A DNA stretch of 64,000 nucleotides from Notospermus geniculatus. Taxonomy: Eukaryota; Nemertea; Pilidiophora; Heteronemertea; Lineidae. A program made the translations under genes and the position numbers. Shown here piece after piece: positions 57,801 to 64,000 of this stretch. The stretch covers positions 6,166 to 70,165 of the forward strand of contig NMRB01002109.1 of NCBI GenBank assembly GCA_002633025.1, written 5' to 3'. How positions within the stretch are numbered: position 1 is the stretch's first letter; each line of letters opens with the position of its first letter. The notes under the pieces are model-generated. The model did no database searches. It saw nothing but the letters and a program-made list of their open reading frames with translations, and was not told the DNA's origin.

Positions 57801-58042
57801 GCACTGAAAAAAATTCCCGCTCATGTTGAGTACTTTTGACTACTCATCGTCCGTGAGATGAGTAGAAAGGTACTCATCGGGCCAAGGAGCTGCATTTGGA
57901 GTTTCTTGCTACCCGCTATGAGTACCTGTCTCCTCGCTAGCCTATGCGTACCTTTCTACTCAATATGAGTACCTTTCTACTCATCTCAGGGATAAAACGA
58001 GTACCCCGAAAGTACTCAACATGATTAGGATTTTTTTTCAGT
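57801..58042. mobile_element. 242-bp element of GAGTA/TACTC palindromes
   Basis: GCACTGAAAAAAATTCCCGC is mirrored at the right by ATTAGGATTTTTTTTCAGT. Inner arms TCATGTTGAGTACTTTTGA / AAAGTACTCAACATGA pair. The interior repeats GAGTACCTTTCTACTC. It lies about 300 bp before the gene B acceptor. Confidence 0.75.
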
Positions 58043-58356
58043 ATGGCCCCAATTTTGTTGCCAATCAAATTCAGACTGCGTACTCATTGTCTATTCTTGA
58101 ACCAATGTTTATCATTTCTCCGATCCGTGGGTGTGATCTCTGAAACTTGCCAACAAGTTGTCATATTTGCCGACATTCTCCGAAGCACTTGACCAGGGTA
58201 AACAGTGGGCGCTGCATGTACACTTGCAAATGACCCTTATTGGAAACGATGATACACGCATGATAAATACACAATTTGTGATGTTGTGACTGAGCTACGT
58301 CCCAAAATTTCGGTTTTAAAAGGGTGTTATTATCCTATATTTGGAATTATTTTTAG

Positions 58357-59454
58357 GAAAACCATTTTTTCTACCGTCTGATGAGACGTATTCCGCTTGT
58401 CCCGCCGATTGCAACTGAGAGAATAAAATATAGTCCATCTATAAATTTCCACATGGCTGAACCCGACAAATTATTGCTTATAGTCGATTATGTCGAAATT
58501 CCCTATGGTTATGATAGGGTGACCGTGTACAGACCAACACCAAGCTACAATGCTATCCGTTTTACATTAGAGTACAACTGCTCCTATTACTATCGCATGT
58601 CCAAAACATCACAGCGTTCTAAACATACAGTTTCGTCATACTACTTTTTGCTCTTTTGGAAAAAATCGAACACAGGGTGTTCTTTCCAAGAGGGAAAACT
58701 ATTCGATTTTTCAGTTGGGAAATTCAAAGGTCGTATTCTGCTCCCGAAATATTCTTTACGTTCCAGGTGTGGTGGCTTCTGCAGTAATTTACAGGAGGAG
58801 AAGAATTCTAATAGTTTTGGAACTGCGTATTTCATTAACAGGCATATATTCGCTGTTTGGTGCCAAAAACCAAATCCAAATTTCATCATCATTTACGTTA
58901 CAAACTTTAATGGTACGAGTAACGTAGTAACCTTCTTTCCCAGAAAAATATTAATTTGTAAAGGAATGAAATTTGGATTGGTGCGCATCTATCCGATTTA
59001 CGACAGCTCTAGGTTTTTGTTCAGTTTCTTCAAGTTTGATGCCACTTTCCTTATTTGGCGTTATACACAAAGTCAGAAGTTTATCAAGTACAAACTGCAA
59101 ATATTCAGTCTCCCAACCAATTATACGGTTTTGTATAATAGTTTCGGAACAGTACTAATTCGATTTTGGGATAGTCATTCATCATTAACACGTTTAGTTA
59201 TATTTAAATTGGGATGTTGTCTTCCTAATATGCCATTGTATCCTGCTGATACACTCGATGTGATTAGCCAAGCAGTCGACATCCAAATAAATAGGAAGAC
59301 CAATGATTTTAATGCGGATACCCATGGAAGTATCAAATTCGTTATTCAAGAAAGTCAAGGTAGACTTTTACGTATTCACCCGACGCGAGTGGCTATGGGC
59401 CATTCACATTGGCAAAACTGGGTGAATATGTATGGAAGAGTAGGCTTAATTTGA
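58357..59454 (+). CDS. Gene B C-terminal exon: six-blade-like all-beta domain
   Basis: The acceptor GGAATTATTTTTAG (AG at 58355-58356) opens a phase-0 frame to TGA 59452-59454. An ATG lies 24 nt inside (58381), but those 24 nt are open and coding-like (ENHFFYRL), and the paralogue at 31094 has ATT at the matching position, so the ATG is probably internal. About 365 residues hold six beta-rich repeats, for example YYFLLFWKKSNTGCSFQEGK then FDFSVGKFKGRILLP, IFAVWCQKPNPNFIIIYV, FLFSFFKFDATFLIWRYT, VLIRFWDSHSSLTRLVIFKL and SIKFVIQESQGRLLRIHP. No membrane segment. No family recognised; a propeller-like fold is inferred. The 6.7-kb intron from the PAN exon is filled with transposable elements, so the join is less certain than in gene A. 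Confidence 0.7.
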   Translation, partial: ENHFFYRLMRRIPLVPPIATERIKYSPSINFHMAEPDKLLLIVDYVEIPYGYDRVTVYRPTPSYNAIRFTLEYNCSYYYRMSKTSQRSKHTVSSYYFLLFWKKSNTGCSFQEGKLFDFSVGKFKGRILLPKYSLRSRCGGFCSNLQEEKNSNSFGTAYFINRHIFAVWCQKPNPNFIIIYVTNFNGTSNVVTFFPRKILICKGMKFGLVRIYPIYDSSRFLFSFFKFDATFLIWRYTQSQKFIKYKLQIFSLPTNYTVLYNSFGTVLIRFWDSHSSLTRLVIFKLGCCLPNMPLYPADTLDVISQAVDIQINRKTNDFNADTHGSIKFVIQESQGRLLRIHPTRVAMGHSHWQNWVNMYGRVGLI

Positions 59455-59555
59455 AATCACCTGGTCAACGGAATTGTTCTTGAGATCCTAATAGGCTACT
59501 AGACAGAAAGATATACCGGTACCAACAGTTTCGGAAGTCAGAGCAACTCTCCATA

Positions 59556-59905
59556 TGTGACCCTCCACCACAAAACCAGTCGCATGTCGCTCTCAGCTTG
59601 GCAGGTTGAGACCAAGGACGGGTTGCATCAGCTATACTCAAAGTTAAGTTTGAGGTTGACCTCAAATGAGTAATATGATTTGCCATTACAATTTGAGGTT
59701 GAGAACGACTTAATGTTCGCTTGAGAACAAAGTCGACCTTAGGTATGACTGGTGCAACCGGGCCTAAAAATGTTGGTCACTTTCAATATTGTCTGCCTGT
59801 TATGAAATGTGAAATAATCTATTTCTTCCTCTTCTGGTGTCATCTGAGTTCATTGCGGCTCACCTTCTGAGCGACTTCCGACTGGTTTGGTGGTGGAGGG
59901 TCACA
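59556..59905. mobile_element. 350-bp TA-flanked MITE (TGTGACCC family)
   Basis: TGTGACCCTCCACCACAAAA is mirrored by TTTGGTGGTGGAGGGTCACA, with TA on both sides. The centre has a TTGAGGTTGACCTCAAA palindrome. The ends resemble 10773-10973. Confidence 0.75.
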
Positions 59906-60012
59906 TATGATATGTCATATAAAGCTTATGCTTTGGAACAAATAATAACAAGTTAAAGGAGCACTGAAAAAAAACCCGGCGCCGCAAACCGCAGCGAAAA
60001 CCGGTGTAGTGA

Positions 60013-60490
60013 GGCCTGTTTCCACTAGAGCGGTTTCTGTCGCGGTTGCCGCACCGGTTTCCCGCGCTGGAATCCGCATCAAATGTTTTAATGGATTTCC
60101 CCATATGTCTTTCCACTTGAGCTGCCCGGCAAAAATGATGTAATATCCGCTGCGGGACGACGAAAACGGGGAAAATCAGATTGCAAAAAAGGCATTCAGT
60201 GCATCAACCCGCACCGGTTGGTTTTGATGAAGTTGAAGAATTTCAATAAACTACTGGTTCAAGGATTCTGTTTCTTGATGTAATATCGCTGCAATGCCAT
60301 ATGAAGTTGTGCTCTTTTTCTCCATTTGAACCTGTATTTGGCCAGAAACATGTCAGACTTTATAGAGCGACTCATTTGCGGTTAACCGCACAAGTGGAAA
60401 CCCTTCCCGTAATTTCCGCCGCTACGGGATCCGTCGCGGTAAACCGCACGGGAATCGCAATGCGGGAAACCGGTCTAGTGGAAACAGACC
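60013..60490. mobile_element. 478-bp PIF/Harbinger-like element
   Basis: GGCCTGTTTCCACTAGAGCG is mirrored by CCGGTCTAGTGGAAACAGACC. The flanks are TGA and TTA (imperfect). The interior is rich in AACCGC/GCGGTT pairs. It ends at the assembly gap. Confidence 0.65.
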
Positions 60491-60494
60491 TTAA

Positions 60495-61151
60495 NNNNNN
60501 NNNNNNNNNNNNNNNNNNNNNNNNNNNNNNNNNNNNNNNNNNNNNNNNNNNNNNNNNNNNNNNNNNNNNNNNNNNNNNNNNNNNNNNNNNNNNNNNNNNN
60601 NNNNNNNNNNNNNNNNNNNNNNNNNNNNNNNNNNNNNNNNNNNNNNNNNNNNNNNNNNNNNNNNNNNNNNNNNNNNNNNNNNNNNNNNNNNNNNNNNNNN
60701 NNNNNNNNNNNNNNNNNNNNNNNNNNNNNNNNNNNNNNNNNNNNNNNNNNNNNNNNNNNNNNNNNNNNNNNNNNNNNNNNNNNNNNNNNNNNNNNNNNNN
60801 NNNNNNNNNNNNNNNNNNNNNNNNNNNNNNNNNNNNNNNNNNNNNNNNNNNNNNNNNNNNNNNNNNNNNNNNNNNNNNNNNNNNNNNNNNNNNNNNNNNN
60901 NNNNNNNNNNNNNNNNNNNNNNNNNNNNNNNNNNNNNNNNNNNNNNNNNNNNNNNNNNNNNNNNNNNNNNNNNNNNNNNNNNNNNNNNNNNNNNNNNNNN
61001 NNNNNNNNNNNNNNNNNNNNNNNNNNNNNNNNNNNNNNNNNNNNNNNNNNNNNNNNNNNNNNNNNNNNNNNNNNNNNNNNNNNNNNNNNNNNNNNNNNNN
61101 NNNNNNNNNNNNNNNNNNNNNNNNNNNNNNNNNNNNNNNNNNNNNNNNNNN
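60495..61151. other. Assembly gap (657 N)
   Basis: Run of N between genes B and C. It could hide a PAN exon for gene C; that is speculation. Confidence 1.
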
Positions 61152-61194
61152 CTTAATATTCGTAACTCACCAATGTCAGTGACTGTACGGCTTA

Positions 61195-61438
61195 AGCCTA
61201 ATTTATACTTCGACGCACGACCATCGCCGGCGACCGACGCGCGTTCTTGCGTTCGGCGCCGACCCTGTCGTGCGATGTGGTCGGCGTCCGATCGCGAGGC
61301 TGTTATTACTTGAGTCATTTCATGACGGGTCGCCGTCGCCGAAGTACGCTGGACTATGAATCAATTCCGGGAAGTCGGCGTCCAGATTTGATCGGGCGTC
61401 CGACGCCGATGGTCTTGCGTCGAAGTATAAACTAGGCT
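61195..61438. mobile_element. 244-bp PIF/Harbinger-like MITE
   Basis: AGCCTAATTTATACTTCGAC is mirrored by GTCGAAGTATAAACTAGGCT, with TTA at 61192-61194 and 61439-61441. The interior is GC-rich (GCCGACC/GGTCGGC). Confidence 0.85.
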
Positions 61439-61738
61439 TTACGCAGAGACCATGACACAAACAACTGCTCGGAGTTGACTTGCCCATTGAGAACCAACTT
61501 GCGCGAGAAAACGATTCAAGTGGACAGGCTTCTTTACTGCAACCTGGACGTGGATGGTAGGGGGGGGGGGTTCACCAAAGCACTGCATTCGAAGACTATT
61601 TCGGTCAGACGTTCTGAACGTCTACCTGCACTCACGATCGGACAATATTGCACGAAGGAAGAGTAGCTTATATGGCATATATTGTACAGTAATAACGTCT
61701 TGATATTTTTGTTACACGTACAGCATGTATTTTCATAG

Positions 61739-62695
61739 GAAAAACGCACCTTAAACTATAGGATGACCGATATTGGCAAATTTCGTCCTCCCATTTCTGA
61801 GAAGGCCATCCAGATCTTTGATTGGAAGAGCGGCTGGATTATTGTGATTTACAAAACGGCCACCTCGCCTCTCAGTATTTTAAGGGTATACCATCACTAC
61901 AGGGGGAAGGACTATCTTATTCTCTATGAGAAACAGGTGTTTCTTACGCCGTTTGGGACCTACATGGACACTATATATAAACGATACATATTTCTCCTCA
62001 AGGAATTACAATTTACACTCTGCGATGTGACTCGTGGTACTCTTTCGGGGAAAGTGATCGTCCCCACAACAGAAGTTTGTCACCGACTGCGTTTGAGGTA
62101 TGGTTTAAGTATTGGCCTGGGGAAGCTGCTTCTTTGTTGTAAAATATCTGGTCGTCTTGCATACACGATCTACGACATGAAAGAATCTAGTAACAAATCC
62201 CAAGATTTCGACCTTATTCTTATAAACGGTGTTCGTGTTATTCTAAAAAAGAGACCATTCCAATTTGTAAAGGGAATACACTACCTCTCTGTGAATTCTG
62301 GACACATATATTTATTCTCCCATGTTGAAGAATGTTTATATGAACCAGTGATATACCGTGTCCAGCTTCTTTCTACACTTTTTCGACGTTGTCGCCATTT
62401 CCTACTTAAATTTGACCCCTGGTCTAGTCTGCATTTCCTGATTAGTACGCCCTTCCCTTGCGCTGTTGCAATGGAGCAAATTCCTGACCCCCAAAACGGT
62501 CTCTTAAAACAAGGTAGCGGTATGTTTACATTTCATGAAACACTGACATTATTTTATCCGGAGACCAACGATAATAAAAGAGATCATTTCCAGTTCAGTC
62601 CAAATGACGGGTCGCTGATGCATTTTGTTCAAAGGAAAACGCTTGACAGGAAAGCGAGTACCGTCCGAGTTGTGATTTATACAGCAGACCGCTGA
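61739..62695 (+). CDS. Gene C C-terminal exon: six-blade-like all-beta domain
   Basis: The acceptor GTATTTTCATAG (AG at 61737-61738) opens a phase-0 frame to TGA 62693-62695. ATG 61763 lies exactly 24 nt inside, as in the exon at 58357. The 24 nt read EKRTLNYR and are probably coding. The N-terminus MTDIGKFRPPI matches MRRIPLVPPI (gene B) and IAEINGHFPKI (gene A). About 318 residues, the shortest of the three, with repeats such as GWIIVIYKTATSPLSILRVY, YIFLLKELQFTLCDVTRG, HIYLFSHVEE and HFQFSPNDGSLMHFVQ. No membrane segment. No PAN exon was found between gene B and this exon, so it may use one hidden in the gap or share the PAN exon at 51421. It could instead start at 61763. Function unknown. 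Confidence 0.65.
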   Translation, partial: EKRTLNYRMTDIGKFRPPISEKAIQIFDWKSGWIIVIYKTATSPLSILRVYHHYRGKDYLILYEKQVFLTPFGTYMDTIYKRYIFLLKELQFTLCDVTRGTLSGKVIVPTTEVCHRLRLRYGLSIGLGKLLLCCKISGRLAYTIYDMKESSNKSQDFDLILINGVRVILKKRPFQFVKGIHYLSVNSGHIYLFSHVEECLYEPVIYRVQLLSTLFRRCRHFLLKFDPWSSLHFLISTPFPCAVAMEQIPDPQNGLLKQGSGMFTFHETLTLFYPETNDNKRDHFQFSPNDGSLMHFVQRKTLDRKASTVRVVIYTADR

Positions 62696-62699
62696 CGGT

Positions 62700-63570
62700 C
62701 CTCTCGTACTCGCCAGAAATCTCATTCTAATAGGGAGGTTCCGCAACCTCTGAGAATTACGAAATACGAATATGCTTCGACTATGACGTGATCACTTTGA
62801 CCACCTCACGTTGCGGCTCTTTCATGAAGTCGTGCAAATTGGTTGCGTCTTCGTATTTAGTTTACGAATTACGCATTGCTAATTTTCATTTACAAGAAAT
62901 ATGTTTTGGGGCTTTTCTGAGCATGACAATCGGACATACCTGGCACACTTTAGCCTTGGAATAAATTCTTGAAATATTTGTGTAAGGTAATGACGTGGTG
63001 TTAAAAGGAGGTTGTCACAACGTTCACAAGGATATTGACGAAGAAACGGTGGCACGACGTAACGTCATCAACGTTCTGAAATCGTTTCGTGATTCGTGAC
63101 GATGCGGAACCTCAGACACGGCGCTAAGCAATGAGGAGCCTGCCCGAGGCACGCGCTGCGGCATTCCTATCGATCACACCGAACTCTCCATTTTCAAAGG
63201 ATTTTTTAGTTGATACTTGACCTTAATTCTTGAGGAACTGAGTAAAAACTGAAACCACCATGCATGGAATGCAGATGTGTCTATGTCACCAGGTTTTTCC
63301 CGGATGGAAATTCCACCAGGGATCCATTTAGACAATGTTTTCGGATCAAAATCCTTCACAAAAATGTACACACATTTTTCCGCGATGTGACGTGATGACG
63401 TCGTTCAATCTGATCGGTGGTAGCGCCGCACTGCGTCATGCGAATTCACCATTGACATGATAAAATGTATCGGTAATATTAGAGATAACTACGTGGATAT
63501 ATCTGTTTGAATACGATGGGGTAATCTTCATATTCGCAAAAAATCAAACCAATCGCAGATACAGTGGAAC
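62700..63570. other. Intergenic, no gene recognised
   Basis: A weak inverted pair (GGAGGTTCCGCAACCTC near 62735 and GATGCGGAACCTCAG near 63099) suggests an old element of about 370 bp. Nothing coding is supported. Confidence 0.4.
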
Positions 63571-63576
63571 CTCCCT

Positions 63577-63600
63577 ATACAGGGTGGTCCAAAAAATGGA
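63577..63600 (+). mobile_element. Mariner-type terminal repeat, one end
   Basis: CAGGGTGGTCCAAAAAATGG after TATA is typical of Tc1/mariner termini. The partner end is not in the window. The 380 bp beyond it have no recognisable transposase. Confidence 0.5.
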
Positions 63601-64000
63601 CAAGCATGCTTCGACTACCCAGAGCCCAAAACTACTGATGGCATTGAGTGGAGCATCTTTCTAGAAGAATAAGGAGACCAAGATATTCTGATTTGGTTCA
63701 GTGGTTCGAGCTGCAGACCCTATTTTGTAAAGCAAGGTCGAGGTCCTTGGTGAATTGTTCCAGACAGAACAATCAAGAGCATACACAACAGTGTAGCCTT
63801 GTAACTGACAAAAGGATTATCCTTTGGAAAAGTCAACCAAAAATGAAATACAGGTACACCCTTAGTCAATAATAAATGCCCAGCTAATTTTCCGGCATAT
63901 CTCAATGAATATTTTTCATAGCCACGTTTTCTTTTCATGCGCATAATCTAGGGCCACTAGGACACCTTTTAACACCATAAAACTTGAAATCATTACACAA

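Noticed and set aside
60301-61318. Frames of 275-293 codons across the second N gap
   Set aside because: Almost entirely N, flanked by inverted-repeat element ends.

Overview
This is animal nuclear DNA, most likely from a marine invertebrate. A lophotrochozoan would fit, but that is an inference and no species is claimed. The evidence is spliceosomal introns with phase-consistent GT/AG sites, rhodopsin-class receptors of FMRFamide-receptor-like type, PAN/apple modules, a cystine-knot secreted peptide, and a very high load of short inverted-repeat DNA elements and minisatellites. Coding density is low. Most long open frames here are chance frames inside repeats.

Layout. 0.4-6.5 kb: a three-exon class A GPCR (1050-5541) lies between two decayed relatives, a C-terminal scrap at 777-863 and a copy at 5832-6510 split by an inverted-repeat element. 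7.5-13.9 kb: satellites, 145-bp tandem repeats and several large palindromes. 14.6-21.4 kb: a small secreted-peptide gene, with a signal-peptide exon at 14588, an optional acidic exon at 15984, a microexon with a KKKR cleavage site at 17247 and a six-cysteine knottin exon at 21338. 21.9-29.1 kb: nested DNA elements, a tRNA-derived SINE and broken Ty3/gypsy pieces. 29.5-32.2 kb: gene A of an unrecognised family, made of a PAN exon and a long six-blade-like all-beta exon. 32-42.6 kb: palindromic elements and an assembly gap. 42.7-43.8 kb: a single-exon FMRFamide-receptor-like GPCR on the minus strand. 44-51 kb: duplicated and palindromic repeats. 51.4-62.7 kb: a second PAN exon followed by two more all-beta exons (B and C), with introns swollen by transposable elements and a second assembly gap.

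Most interesting content. (1) Three divergent paralogous C-terminal exons (31094, 58357, 61739) start at an AG acceptor in phase 0 and share an N-terminal pattern and six beta-rich repeats. Two PAN exons with identical phases (1 in, 0 out) lie upstream of them. I infer a clustered, probably secreted PAN-plus-propeller family. (2) The knottin precursor gene joins in phase through three or four small exons. (3) At least eight non-autonomous elements have TTA/TAA target duplications (PIF/Harbinger-like), and one of them supplies the first ATG of the minus-strand GPCR.

The genes do not form an operon. The shared theme is extracellular signalling and recognition: peptide receptors, a secreted cysteine-rich peptide and PAN-domain proteins.
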